A DNA stretch of 64,000 nt from assembly GCA_039621445.1 (NCBI GenBank), contig CP154956.1:35065437-35129436 (forward strand). The letters are read 5' to 3'. This DNA is from Euglena gracilis. Its lineage: Eukaryota; Euglenida; Euglenophyceae; Euglenales. The position numbers were made by a program, and so were the translations under genes. A model generated the notes under the pieces. The model had not been told where the DNA came from. It saw nothing but the letters and a program-made list of their open reading frames with translations, and did not search any database. Below, one piece after another: positions 1 through 38,988 of the stretch. Positions within the stretch are counted from its first letter, which is position 1. Each line of letters opens with the position of its first letter.

Positions 1-108
1 CTGTAAGTTTTGGCTCATGGTTTTTCATGGTTTTGACGATCGCCTCGTACGCTTTTTGACCATCAAACATGCGCGGCTTGAAATTTTCGACCACTGGCCG
101 TTTCAGGA
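1..108 (-). CDS. Unrecognised gene, exon 4 (partial)
   Basis: Open frame continuing exon 3 after the element: VLKRPVVENFKPRMF, then KAYEAIVKTMKNHEPK. It reaches the window edge, so its 3' end is unknown. Confidence 0.55.
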
Positions 109-1448
109 CCTCGGCCAGGGCTGGATAAAGGTAGTTGGATAGAGGTGGAGGTGGAGGCAGAGGCAGAGGTCACCTGTACCTCCACCACCCCGCTATGTCA
201 CCTCAATGTCAAGCTTTTAAGGAAAGTCGCTCATCAAAGAAAATTTATGCCGAACGAAGGCAATTTTATGGAAAAAATCAGAAATTGGACATTCCTGTCA
301 GAAATCTCTTATGGCAATTTTTGAAACCACCCATCCGGATATTTTTCTCATCCCCAACCCAAAAAGGACTCGCTGAGATGCTAATTTTCCAAATTTGAAT
401 CATTTGGAGCTTTTTGTCCCCCTTATTGATCCCAGTTTATGACATTTTATGGACATAGAGGTGACATAGAGGTAGAGGTAGAGGTAGAGGTGGAGGTGGG
501 TCAGATAGAGGTAGAGGACTTTGACCTCCACCTCTACCTCTATCCAGCCCTGCCTCGGCCCTGTACGCAGTGGTAAAACCAAGGCACAGTACGTTCCGAC
601 ATTGGACATCTAAAATTCTTTTATCCTCAACCGCCGCCACCACCGTAATCAATTCCTCCTCAGTGGGAACGTTGTTGGATGGGTGGCCCTTCCATCCAGC
701 AGCCTTCTCGTCCGAAGCCTTCGCTGCCAGAGGGGCAAAGAAGGCTGTGAACTTGGGGAACTGAGAGACAGAGGAGGCCACGAGGTGGGCCGTTGCGATC
801 TGACACCTTGCACAAAAACACAAAGGAATTCAGGTACGTACGAAAAGACAAATTGGCATGGAACGCACCCGAAAATTGGTGCCAGCCCTCTGCGTACGTA
901 TAGCAACGCATGCCAGCTGCTGCTGAGGAGTTGAGTACAACTCCCGAGCATCAATGCCGTGCCCCCACCCCAGTTAGTCACCCCCTTGGTAGGGGAATTT
1001 GGCCAAGGGTGACTAATAGGGGGGAGGTGACTAACTCGGGGGGGGGGGCAATTTATGCCCAAATTTTGCCCCCTACCCCAAGTTTTGGGGGGTTTCAAGG
1101 TTGTTTTTTGGGCATTGTGGGGCACATTTCATGGATGGTAACCAACAAAGAAAATCTGACGGCCAAATTCAATGTTTTTTTCCAAACAATATTTCCTTTC
1201 GAAAAAAATGTTTTTGCCTGGGGCCAAAGGTGACAAATAGGAGGTGACTAACTGAGGGGGGGGCATGGTACAAAAAACATTTGTCCAACGTGGCGTGCTG
1301 GACCCCATGGGCTGCGCATACCCCCATGTACTCTGTGAAACAATCCATTCATTCCCGACAGTAATCCTTTAGCGTCGGCTTCCACGGATGGAGACTTCAC
1401 CTTTTGGAGGGCGTCCACAAACTCCTTTACCGTGGGGGGGGAGGGCAT
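1..1448 (-). CDS. Unrecognised protein gene, 5' part (four exons, runs off window)
   Basis: Four exons on the minus strand chain in one frame: 1448-1272, 951-898, 799-553 and 108-1. The start is the ATG at 1448. Intron 1 (1271-952) lacks GT-AG but has complementary ends. Intron 2 (897-800) is GT-AG, 98 bp. Intron 3 is a transposon-like element (116-552) plus one 7-bp duplication; removing them keeps the frame. About 200 residues are visible. I do not recognise the family with confidence. The segment TEEELITVVAAVEDKR, then CRNVLCLGFTTAYRAE, faintly resembles the helix before and around the first catalytic Arg of tyrosine recombinases, but no other signature residue is visible. Another ATG at 1481 is in frame but separated by a TAG. 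Exon existence is fairly secure; function is unknown. Confidence 0.5.
116..552 (-). mobile_element. TIR element acting as intron 3 of the left-hand gene
   Basis: The 437-bp element has perfect 12-bp terminal inverted repeats (CAGGGCTGGATA at 116-127, TATCCAGCCCTG at 541-552) and a 7-bp target duplication CCTCGGC at 109-115 and 553-559. Inner arms are GAGGTGGAGG-type purine repeats facing pyrimidine repeats. Removing the element and one duplication joins the flanking minus-strand exons in frame. The ends read CAG..CTG, like nonconventional introns. The arms also contain an AG/GTAGAG donor and a pyrimidine tract with CCAG in the same reading direction, so ordinary splicing leaving nine extra residues is the alternative. 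A related fragment lies at 6844-6925. Confidence 0.75.
553..799 (-). CDS. Unrecognised gene, exon 3
   Basis: Follows an acceptor ..TGTCAG. 82 codons plus one base, with balanced, protein-like composition (contains KASDEKAAGWKGHP and TEEELITVVAAVEDKR). It ends in the 7-bp sequence GCCGAGG that is duplicated on the other side of the inserted element, so the exact cut can lie anywhere within that repeat without changing the product. Confidence 0.6.
898..951 (-). CDS. Unrecognised gene, exon 2
   Basis: 18 codons (MLGSCTQLLSSSWHALLY) followed by a GT donor (GTACGC at 897). It is placed between two exons by frame and splice signals only. Confidence 0.4.
952..1271 (-). other. Probable nonconventional intron (inverted-repeat element)
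   Basis: There is no GT-AG. The ends are complementary: near the 5' end CCATGCCCC and near the 3' end GGGGCACGG, followed inward by GTTAGTCACC / GGTGACTAAC. The complementary stretch starts at intron position +4 and ends 5 nt before exon 2, the spacing expected for euglenid nonconventional introns. The motif here is CCA/CGG rather than CAG/CTG. Splicing joins phase 0 to phase 0. Confidence 0.5.
1272..1448 (-). CDS. Unrecognised gene, exon 1
   Basis: 59 codons starting MPSPPTVKEFVDALQKVKSP. The exon ends in phase 0 where the next bases begin a hairpin-forming intron. The 3' part of this exon (after about residue 40) is less convincing as protein; an earlier GT donor (GTATGC near 1331) would also be possible but does not chain in phase as neatly. 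Confidence 0.45.
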
Positions 1449-1482
1449 CTAGCACTCAGCGAGGTTAGCCAAGCGCAACATG

Positions 1483-1500
1483 GCTAAGAACGAAAGCGAA
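1483..1500 (-). promoter_or_regulatory. Possible spliced-leader acceptor of the left-hand gene
   Basis: On the minus strand a pyrimidine-rich run (TTCGCTTTCGTTCTTAG) ends in AG at 1485-1484, 2 nt before an ATG at 1481. That ATG is in frame with the ATG at 1448 but is followed by TAG ten codons later. A second AG directly precedes the 1448 ATG. Position is consistent with trans-splicing; there is no direct evidence. Confidence 0.3.
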
Positions 1501-1573
1501 GCGGGGAGTTTGAAAAAGAGAGAATACACTTAAAAAAAATCCAAAAGTGAACACATTTTTTCACATTGCACAT

Positions 1574-2713
1574 CAGACATTCATTTAGTGTGGTACACCA
1601 AGGTTGTCATTTTGTGGTTCACTGTGGACACCACAAAAATTTTTGTGGTTCACCTGTGGACACCAAAAAATTTTTTTGTGGTTCACTTGTGGACACCAAA
1701 AAATTTTTTGTGGTTCACCTGTGGACACCAAAGTAATATTTGTGGTTCGCATGTGGATACCAAAAAATTTCCCACCGCCTGCTGACATTTGCATCATTTT
1801 CTATCTCATCAACAGCAAGGAAGCAATCTTCTTTGAACATGTTTGACTCAGGCGGCGAAGTCGGCCTACAATTCTGGTGCTGTAAAAACAGAAGAGGAAG
1901 CGGAAAACCACTTCCAAAAAAGGGTCATATTTTTCGATTTTTTTTTGAAGAGGTTCTGATTTTGGCCAATTCCGGTGGACGTTTGGCTCACAGTAAAGGA
2001 GACCTATACAGTTGAAAATAGACCTAAGAAGGCCAATTTGCTTTCGAATTCTGGTAAAATCAACAAAACCAATCAAGAAATACATGAACAGGAGGAACCG
2101 ACAAAAACAAGTGTTGTTTCTGCTGCCGTAGGCCCCGAAGGAACGAAACAGAAAAATTAAAAAATGGAAGCGGTAAATATTGCATTCCGCTTCAAAAGCA
2201 GGAGATGTGCAACTGACATCCCACAATGCCCCAGAACGCTCCCAATGTCCGCAGCCATGCCAAAGCCCCACGATAATGTCGCGTGTCTCTGCTTCCATGA
2301 AGCGGAATTCCGCTTCATCGACGCCAGTACTTAACTTTTTGATGGTATCCTTGTTGGGTAAGTTGTCTATAGAGTATGTCTGCTTGAGAACTCTCGATAG
2401 CAATCTGTCCAATTCCAACTGCCACGCTTCGTGGATTGAGCTGGGGCCAAGGCTCAGAATGTGGTCGAGGTGTCTAAAGATCAATCCGCTTTTAGGTGTA
2501 AATTTTTTTTTTTCGATCCTCAATCAATTTTTTTGTGGACCACAAATTTTTTTTGTGGACACCACAAAAATTTTTGTGGTTCACCTGTGGACACCAAAAA
2601 TTTTTTTGTGGTTCACTTGTGGACACCAAAAAAAATTTGTGGTTCACTTGTGGACACCAGAAAAAAATTTGTGGTTCACACGTCTTTTGTGAACCACACT
2701 AAATGAATGTCTG
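1574..2713 (+). mobile_element. 1.14-kb inverted-repeat element with perfect 8-bp target duplication
   Basis: Ends are CAGACATTCATTTAGTGTGG at 1574-1593 and its reverse complement ending at 2713. The target duplication TTGCACAT is at 1566-1573 and 2714-2721. Inside both ends are repeated units of the type GTGGTTCACNTGTGGACACC separated by A/T runs (1610-1770 and 2525-2690). The centre carries a long minus-strand open frame (2523-1801) whose first part (HLDHILSLGPSSIHEAWQLE, then LDRLLSRVLKQTYS) looks protein-like, possibly captured host sequence. I see no transposase. The 8-bp duplication and CAG ends suggest a hAT-type non-autonomous element. Confidence 0.85.
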
Positions 2714-2721
2714 TTGCACAT

Positions 2722-4223
2722 GTGGACAAACACGGTTTTCTGCCAAAAACCGGGGGCGCCTTCGGCGTCCCCCGGTTTCTTGGTGAAAAAGCGGGATCAG
2801 ATCACGAAACACTATACATCATAGTTGGCGTTTTTTTGTTTTTTTTCAAAAAAAAACAACGTGTTTTTTTTGAAAAAGAACGCCAAAAAAAACATCAAAA
2901 AAAACAAAAGGAAAATTTCACTGAAAAAACTCGTTATGAAACACCCAAACCATCCTTCGAATCCTACTAAGTTCAAAAATTGCCAAAATGGTCAACAACA
3001 TCCAAAAAATGCAAAAAATGCAACTTTATGATTTTTTTTCATTTTTTTGTGCAAGGAAATTTTTGGAAAAAATGACCCAAAACTTGCCAAAAATGATTGA
3101 AAATACGCCTTCAAAAATTTTTCCGAGCAAAACCTTGTTGGTGTTTTTTTTTGTTTCTTTTTAAAAAAAACATTGTTGAAATTAGAAAAAACAAAAAAGA
3201 AAAAAAGAAAGAAGCAGCGTCCAAAAAAACAAGCTGCCAACTATGCTATACATTAAGAAAAGTGCCCCCTCCCCCCCACGAACTTGAATATCAGGTAAAG
3301 TTGCGAACTTGACAGGGGGGGGTCAACCCCTCTATTGTACCAAGACCCTAATAGTGAATGACGGGAGTGCGCCTGCACCATCAACGTCGAAACCTCCGTG
3401 GAGAGTCAATTTCATGGAGATGGTGGGGCAGGGATGCTGGCGTGCTGGCCACCCATTTTTTTTAAATTTTCTCAAGGAAGTAATTTTTTTTGCATTATAT
3501 GTGTATATATGTATATTTATGGCGGGTAACCATTTAAGGGGGAGTGACCACCATGGGGGGGTGACCATCTCAGGTGTTATGTGGCACTGTCAATGCAGGC
3601 ACGAGGATGTTTGCCCGTCCTTCAACGAGCAGGCAAGGTGACGGCGTCTCATGGGCAAAATGAACACTTCCCAGAGCTGCTTCATTTTTCCAAAGAATGG
3701 TTGCTGCGGGGCAAAGCCGGGGGTGACTAATGGGGGGGGTGACTAACTCGGGGGGGGGGGGGCACCGTATGTGTGTGTACATATATTTGGTGGATGAAAT
3801 TTGAAGAACATTTTTCGATCACGATTTCTAACTGAGTCACAAGCCATCCCAACCGCATCACACAAACAAAATTGCATGTGGCATTGGTTCAAACGAATTT
3901 CTTGTTTCTTCTTTGAGCCCATTTTCTGTGTTGTGTTGGGAATTGAATTGCAATGATTCCGCCGTTCACGTGAGTGTTGACCACACAACGGAGGTTCGGG
4001 TTCTTTTTCCTTTCATCACATGTCAGCAGGTCGTAATTGCTTTTTTCAAGCAAAGTTGAATTTGTCACTCACTAAGCGGGATTCATGATGGTTCATCAAA
4101 AAAAGTTCGTTGGAGAAGTGGCCAAAACGCTGACCTGTTGTTGCAGAATCCATCTGGTGCCAACATTTTGGCAACTCTGAGCCAAATAGCTGGCGCGAGG
4201 GGCAACATTCTGGCAACTCTAGG
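2722..4223. repeat. Dispersed repeat copies, no gene seen
   Basis: 2829-3300 is an A/T-run repeat that recurs diverged at 6190-6560 (shared block ATTTTTTTGTG near 3045 and ATTTTTTGTG near 6415, with similar flanks). 3530-3770 contains GGTGACTAAC motifs followed by G-runs, the same family as the intron at 952-1271. The rest (3780-4200) shows no convincing coding exon. Confidence 0.45.
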
Positions 4224-4595
4224 CGGGGGGGGGGAAATGCAACTTGCATAATTTGCATTTTTTTGCATAATCGGCTTTTCCCGAAATTTGCATTTTTTTT
4301 GCATTTTTTTGCATTTTTTACATAAAATATTTTGCCCTGGAAAAAAAATTTTGTTGTTGGTTGCCATATTTATGGATTTTTTTGCATTTTTTTGCATTTT
4401 TTTGCATAAAATATTTTGCCCTGGAAATTTTTTTTGATCTTAGGCAGCAAAGCTCTGTTATATTCCAGCTTTTTCTCAGGTTTTTCATGCAAGTTGCATT
4501 TTTTTGCATTTTTTTGCATTTTTTTTTGCATTTTTTTTTCATTTTTTTGACTTGCATAATTTGAAGGGCCCAGTTGCATTTCCCCCCCCCCCCTG
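4224..4595. mobile_element. GCATAAT-family inverted-repeat element, copy 1
   Basis: Ends are CGGGGGGGG..GAAATGCAAC and GTTGCATTTCC..CCCTG, with TTGCATAATTTG just inside both ends. The 7-bp target duplication CTCTAGG is at 4217-4223 and 4596-4602. The interior is TTTTTTGCAT repeats with two copies of an AAAATATTTTGCCCTGG segment. It is the same family as 8763-8881. Confidence 0.8.
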
Positions 4596-4783
4596 CTCTA
4601 GGCCAAGTCACCCGAAAGCTTTTCTTTCAGACGACCAGGGAGGACAACTGAATCGGGCCAAATTTGCCGAATGCTTTTTCTGAAGTTCCAGAAAATGATA
4701 ATTGTAAGTTCCGTCCTTCCGTCCGTTCCATCCAAAGTTCAGCCAGCTGTGATCACCTGACTGCAAAATTTGGCCCCAAGCGA

Positions 4784-5098
4784 GAAATTGGTGATGGACT
4801 TTTTGGTGGTCGCTAGCGAGTAGTCGCTGGTGAACATTGGTGATAAGGACAGTCGCTAGCGACCATTGGTGATCTGGCGACTAGTCGCTGGCGACCATCA
4901 ACTTTAAGTCCACCCCCCACCAAAAAAGTTTTAAGCCCCCCCCTCCAAAAAATTTCAATCAAATATGAAGGAAAATGACTCGAAACCCACCCAAATGCCT
5001 TCCTTAAAATTGGTAGTCGGCCAGACCACCAGTGGTCAGTAGCCATGGTCGCCAGTGACCAGTCGCTAGCGACCACCAAAAAATCCATCACCAATTTC
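4784..5098. mobile_element. Inverted-repeat element with CGCTAGCG palindromes
   Basis: About 37 bp of near-perfect terminal inverted repeat (GAAATTGGTGATGGA.. then TTTTTGGTGGTCGCTAGCGA, and the complement ending at 5098). The interior carries further GTCGCTAGCGAC palindromes. No clear target duplication was found. Confidence 0.6.
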
Positions 5099-6655
5099 CT
5101 GCAATAAGCCGCAAAATTTGGTTTTTGTCTGGTCCATAACACCTCCAGCCCATAGGACCAAAAATGTCCAAAAAAAAGGGAAATCCAAAATGTCCAAAAA
5201 GTCCCTAAAAATTCCCAATCTGACCAGCAACAGATTTCAATGGAATGGAAATCGACTGACATAAACGGGCGCCTGAATGGGAAGCGACCGACATAAACAA
5301 TTTCAGCCTGAAATCCGTTAATGTCAGTGGAATTTCAAGACAGGCGTCGGGCCCAGAAAATAGGTTTTAAATATCCTTCCCATTCATGGACAATCGCGGC
5401 TCCCCACCTCCTAGTGTGTTGGAGCAGGTGATGCATACCACAAAAAGTGACCAGTAACGTAATTGCCCCCCCCCCCCCAATTGGCTAATTGTGGGTCCTA
5501 AAGAACGGTCCATTGGCCAATTACCATAACCCCCCCTAAATGACCCCCCTTTTGTCTTGGCCACGACCCTGGAGGGCCACTCAGGGGCACGGAACCACAA
5601 AACGGCCACTCGGGGGGAGGGGACACTTTGGGGGGGGGTCAATTTTTGGGCTTCGGCGCCTTTGGCGCCAAACGAAAGTGGCCACTTTGAGGGGGGAACA
5701 AGTTTGGGTACTCTGGGGGGGGGACACTTTGAGGGGGGGGGTGAGGGTAGGGGGGGGGTGTTCGCCAATGGCCGGACTCTGGTCAAGGTGCCCCCCCAAC
5801 CCCCCCCCCCCTTAATTGACTGATTGGGGTCCGAAGGAGCCCAGCCATTCGCCAAATGGGAGGGGGGTGAGGGGTGGTCCCCACACGGGCCAAAAACAGG
5901 GGGGGGACTTCCGTCCAGGTTGGCCTCACGTCTCGGAAGCTTGATGAAAGCAATGCCTGCCGCTCAGGTTTCTGCGGAGTGCATTTTCAGCCGTGCTCAT
6001 TTTCAGTCCGATGGCTGATGTGGTCTTGCCTTTAAAAAAAAACTGACGTTTTTTTTTTTAGTTTTTACAAACCCTTCATCCTAAAATGATGTCGTTGTCA
6101 AGCGCGCATGTGAAAGTCAGCACCCTTTACGGAATACAAAGCTGCAGAGATAAAAAATGAAAAATGAACTTTTTTCGAGAAAAAAAACATTTCAAAAAAA
6201 TTTCCCCCAAACCCTCCATGACCTTTTTATTATTATTAAAAAAAACATGTTTTTTTATTATTATTAAAAGCATGTTTTTTTTGTTTCAAAAAAAACAAGC
6301 CGTCAACCTGGGGGGGTGAGGGTAACTGGTCAATCAATAACTGGATGTCCTTTTTGATCACGTCCCCCGTAGAATTGGCAAAAAAAAATGCAAAGTTGTG
6401 ACTTTTTTTTTCATTTTTTGTGGAAGGAAGTGTTGGGACAACTGACCCAGAAGCTGCCAAAAACGGTGGAAAATATACATTAAATTTTTTAGTGAAGTTT
6501 TTTTTAAAATTTTTTTTTTAAACAAAACACATTGTTTTTTAAAAAAAATCAAAAAGACAAAATTCCCGAGGACCCCCGAGGATTGGTGTAGAGAAGGGGG
6601 TGGTCAGGCTTGTGGATTTGTTCACCTCATGAATGCAATTTCGCTTTTTTCCCTC
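5099..6655. repeat. C/G-tract and A/T-tract repeats, no gene seen
   Basis: 5460-5890 alternates long C and G runs around a GGCGCC..GGCGCC palindrome (5655-5672), as in the CAGG family elsewhere. 6190-6560 is the second copy of the A/T-run repeat at 2829-3300. No coding exon is supported. Confidence 0.4.
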
Positions 6656-6657
6656 AG
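6640..6657 (+). promoter_or_regulatory. Probable spliced-leader acceptor of F-box/kelch gene
   Basis: The tract TTTCGCTTTTTTCCCTCAG ends in AG at 6656-6657, 9 nt before the ATG at 6667 that opens an N-terminal F-box. A short leader after a strong pyrimidine tract fits trans-splicing; an ordinary 3' splice site from a missed upstream exon is the alternative. Confidence 0.45.
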
Positions 6658-6666
6658 AGCGCACAA

Positions 6667-34603
<27,937 letters not shown>

Positions 34604-34721
34604 GGTCGGAGCCGTACTGTACAGTGCTCCTCCTCTGAGCCACATCCACCAGGCCCCGCACCAATCAATTTGCTCCGCAACGAGGATCCTGTCGCCTGGA
34701 CTGTGAACCTACCCCAAAATA

Positions 34722-34727
34722 ATAAAG
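34722..34727 (+). other. AATAAA after F-box/kelch stop
   Basis: AATAAA 119 nt downstream of the stop codon; a possible polyadenylation signal, though such a hexamer can occur by chance. Confidence 0.3.
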
Positions 34728-37535
34728 GCGGGGGATATTTTGCATGGCATAAAAGTACGCAAAAAAAACACGTGGGACCACAATACATTTTCCCGGAAAC
34801 CACCCAAATCAATTAAACTTATGTTAAATCATAAAAAGAAGCTTAAGCCAGACTTTTTTTTTTCAAGTGAAGGCACGCAGCATGTAAAAATACGTGAAAT
34901 CATCGTTCCTCCCTGCCAACTGTATCAGAGTTATTTCTGCTTTGCAAACCGTCTTCGAGTCAAGCAACAATCAACTTTTCACCAAGTTTCCTTTTTTTGT
35001 ATTTTCATCCTCGTCCTCTGTTGACCTTCCCTCACTATCCCCTCCTCCAAAAAAGTTTCATTTTCCTTTTGTGCAAAGAAACATTTTTCTTCTTTTGCAT
35101 AAATGCTCAAAGACCCTCTTTCAACCAACCAGCCTCGCCTCTTATGCCCCCGTGGATGGAAGTGGAAATAAATGTTGTGAATTTTTGGCATTCCCTCTCT
35201 TGCTTTCCTATGGTGCCAGCACCCTCTCCTCATGAGAATTGCTCTTTTCTCCGAGTGGTTTGAAATGTTCCTTTGCGCAATCTCGCAAAGAAACATTTCA
35301 TATGGATTATTTTTCGAAATCAGGCAAGTGTTCAAACTTGAGGTTTGTTGTTTGAGGCTTTAACAGTGGGGATCAGGGGTTTTTTTTAGTCTTGGACCCG
35401 GTGGTAGGGTGGGTGGGTCCGGCCGCCCCCCCCCCCCCCCCCGGAGGGGGTGGAATATACTCTTTGGCACCGAAGGCTTCAAATATTTTTGAAAAAGGTG
35501 CATTTTGGCATTTTTCGCGATTTTTTTGGCCATTTTTGGGAAAGGGGGGTCCCCCGGGACTGCGTTCAAGCCCCAGAAGACTGGCCATTGACCGGCCCTC
35601 AAACCCAAGGGCGGTCCTTAAGGGGCAGTCCTCAATGGGTGGTTCAGCGGGACATATGGTGCAACAGCCTGACACATTTTTTTCGAACCTCTCAGACATG
35701 CAAACGCTGTGTTTGCACTGTCTTCCTGTCTCAGAAGTCCCCACCAGGGGTTTTTTTTTTTGAGACCTAGGGGGTCCCCCCCACCCACCCACCCCCGAGC
35801 CCGAGGGAGGGGTTCGCCCCCGAGGGGGGGGGGGTCAAAATTTTTTTGAAGAGTCAAAAAATGCGTTTTTAATGCTTTTGGGTGGATGGTCGTCCAAGAA
35901 GAAGACGTCGACCCATTTCTGCCAAAGTATGACAGTTTTTTTCAGACATTTTTTCTTTGGGCTTTTCATTTAATGTGCTGGGCCTTTTTTTGCCTAAGAC
36001 TGCCCTGAACACAGGTATTCCTAAGTCACCAAACAAACCCACTTGCAGGCAATGTCCCATTTCGACAAAAAGACTGGGGATGAAGGGCACCTTTGAGCTA
36101 ATTTTTCTAGGGATAACCTAGATTTGCCATTTACAGTGATGTTTTAGGAGTTATGAATGATTTTTTTTCACAGGCTCAATTGCCAAATTTAGGCCCAGAA
36201 TCCGGGTCTTTTGCCACATTCGTGTTGCAAATGGAAGGTGCAGCAAATCCCTCATCTTATGGTCGCAATGCGAACCTCACCCCACTAAACTACTGGCCCA
36301 GATTGGGTAGTGGTTCAGTAGCATTGGACAGTGGTGTCTCACCCACAAATATCTTTATCTTTATGGGCAGGCACGACACCAAAACATCACCCCACACCGC
36401 CTTCAACCAAGCCACGCTTTCCCCTCTTTAGCCCAATCACATGACAATGGTTCAATTTCTTCTGGCCAATGTTCTCAACAGGTTTTTGCTGAAGGTTTGC
36501 AGGTTGATTCACCAAGACCCCAACCACCACTGACGTTTGCAGACCCGGCCATCCTGCCCCTCATCTTTATAACATTTCACCCACGCGAGGCATCTGCGAT
36601 TTCAGAAATTTCAGGTTGATCCTTTCAGAAAGTCAATCACACTGCCACCTTGGTTTCACACTTTCACACACTGCAATTCCCCGGAAGACAGTGTGTGAAA
36701 CACAGGGCATTGATTCCCCGGTGATCCAGCCCGACCCCCGCAAAAAGAAAACCAAAGAACACGCACAAGTCAATACTTTACCACACTACCTCAGCATGTT
36801 ATTCCTTAAACGAACACAGCGTGTGCGCATTCCTTCACAGATTTTTTTTTTTGTGAGAAGGTCAGGTCAATGTGCTTTGTTTTTCCGTTTTTCTGTGCCC
36901 ATTTTCTGTGCTGTTTCAACAAAGTTTGCCACAGCTCTGAGTGGTTGAAATTGTCATCCTGCCTTCAATTATATTTTTTAATCAAAATAGTTCGTTCCTA
37001 CCTTGCTTAGGTTTCAACCAGACAACTGTGTCTGTTTTTCTTTTCAATTATGTCATTTCATTTCAATTTCATTAATTTTTCATCCACTGATTTGCATGCC
37101 CCGGTAATAAGCCCTCCCCAGCCAACAAAGCGAATGCTCAAATTGCTTCACATTTCCCACTGACTCCCAAAGGAGTACAACAACAAAAAACAACGGCAAA
37201 CCAAAATAAGAAACATACAATGAAAAATTTCCGGAGGAGTTTTCCCTCGATGTCAGGGATTGGTTGGCGGCATTTCAAACTCCAGTCTCTGGTGCCTGGT
37301 TGGAACAGACAAAGTCCACCTGGGTCCAAAGTGATCCAGTGGGGTCGAAATTATCGTGCACGCAACAACTTTGCAATGCCAAACCATTGGACCGAGTCCA
37401 GCAGCGGGTGACCACCAGCTCCAGGCACCATGGCACAAGCATAATTATTGGGGATCTCAATTTCATTTTTTTGTTGTGTCCCCAATCCATCAGACACTGT
37501 TGGGACACTGCATCGCTGCACTTCGATTTCAGGGA

Positions 37536-38656
37536 CGCCCACGTGCACCAACACTTCTGCTTCTTCTCACCCTTTTAACTGTTGGCGTCTCTGTGTGTGA
37601 CCTGATGGGGGCTGACTACGATGAAAGCTTTGATCTGCAAAAGCCTTATGCAGAGAAAGTGTAATTGATAACGTGAGTATGTGTGCATTTGCTGACATAT
37701 TTTTTATTTAGCGTTCTGCATTTCGTCACCTGCTGAGGCTGGAAAAAAAAGAATAGTCTCAGTTTAATGGCCAACTTCAGGTGTCCCAGTCACGGTCGAT
37801 CCCAGTCCCCTGGCGCTCTACCCTCCAGTGGAGGTTGAACCTGACCGCCCCTCCGCCCAGATTGATTTCCACAGCTGTACAATACAACGACGCAGATCCG
37901 CAATATGTTTGCCAGGAGGGCTCCGCTGCATCGGTCTTGGGAACCCAGCCCTGCCAAAATCTACCCCCCCCCCCACCCTCAGTCGTAATACACACCTGAA
38001 GGCCTGTTTACTAGCACCCCCATCTCCGCAAAGTGAAGCCCAACTTTGATGAACAAGGACGCGATATGGGGGATGAAAATCTAAAATTTGTTTTTTCAAA
38101 CAAATGAAATAAAAAGGAACCCAAGAGTGCTGTTTTTCGAAATAGAAGAAAAAGGACAAGAGACAAAACACCTTACTGGCCGGGAGAGGCGTCTGAAAAG
38201 GAGGGCGAAACAGCTGGAGACCTTGCAATCAAACCACCGACATAATTTGGTGGTATATACATAGAACCGCACCAGAGGTAATTCATTTCGACGGGCGTCA
38301 ATCCCTCTTGGCTGGAGCAAACTCCCACGTACCGACCCTGATGGTTTATCCGAAGTATCGAGGCAGTTGTGTACGTCCCTGACACAGCCTGAGTCAACAA
38401 CGTATGTTGTTCGATGGTCATAGGTTTTTTTCCTCTCCAACAAGAAGCTGTCTTTTTTGTTGTGTGAAGATGAGCTTCGCCTTTGGAGCTGCGGAGCAGT
38501 TCCGGTGAGGAAAGCCTCGGGGGAGCCCACCTGCTGCCCCACCACAGCTGGTGGACAATATCCGGACGAATGTGCTGCCTGCAAGCAGGTGATGGTTGCT
38601 GCCCTCGCTTCCCTGACAAAGGATCCAGCGCAACCTATGGCGCCCGCCCACTACTG
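37536..38656 (+). CDS. Candidate secreted cysteine-rich protein (exon pieces only)
   Basis: An open stretch from about 37536 to 37661 encodes a signal-peptide-like run (RPRAPTLLLLLTLLTVGVSV) then CDLMGADYDESFDLQKPYAE before a GT. Downstream open pieces are RLISTAVQYNDADPQYVCQE (near 37860-37920), SHVPTLMVYPKYRGSC (near 38310-38370) and SCGAVPVRKASGEPTCCPTT, then YPDECAACKQVMVAALASL, ending in TGA at 38654. I could not find a start codon or a consistent set of joins. These may be exons of one gene with nonconventional introns, or chance. Confidence 0.25.
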
Positions 38657-38765
38657 AGGCTTTCTTGTTGTGCGGATCTCTTTCGCCCTTGCCAGATCAC
38701 TGTTCATAGGGACGGCGGATTTCTTAAGCTGCAGCATGTGACAGGGTCCAGGAGTTGATGTAAAA

Positions 38766-38988
38766 CCCCCCTAATAGAAGCACGGGTGCGCTTATAGCGG
38801 ACCGCTGCCTCCGGCGGCGGGGGGGGGTGCGCTTCTATTTGGACCCCAGCCATGCAATTTTTGTTGATTTCCTGAAGAAACCTCATCAAAATGGGGGTGC
38901 TTGTAGCGGACCGCCGTCTTTGGCGGCGGGGGGGTGCGCTTTTATTTGGACACTGCGCTTGTAGCTGCCCCGCGCTTCTATTAGGGGG
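38766..38988. repeat. CGCTTATAGC-family inverted-repeat element, copy 2
   Basis: Ends CCCCCCTAATAGAAGC and GCTTCTATTAGGGGG; inside, CGCTTATAGCGGACCGC and TTGTAGCGGACCGCC with GGCGGCGG runs. It is a better-preserved copy of 19453-19680. Confidence 0.7.

Noticed and set aside
1-799. Firm assignment of the left-hand gene as a tyrosine recombinase
   Set aside because: Only one short segment resembles the family and the His-x-x-Arg and Tyr motifs are not in the window.
38173-38619. Minus-strand frame of 148 codons opposite the candidate secreted gene
   Set aside because: The plus-strand pieces show better cysteine pattern and splice donors; the minus frame has no supporting features.
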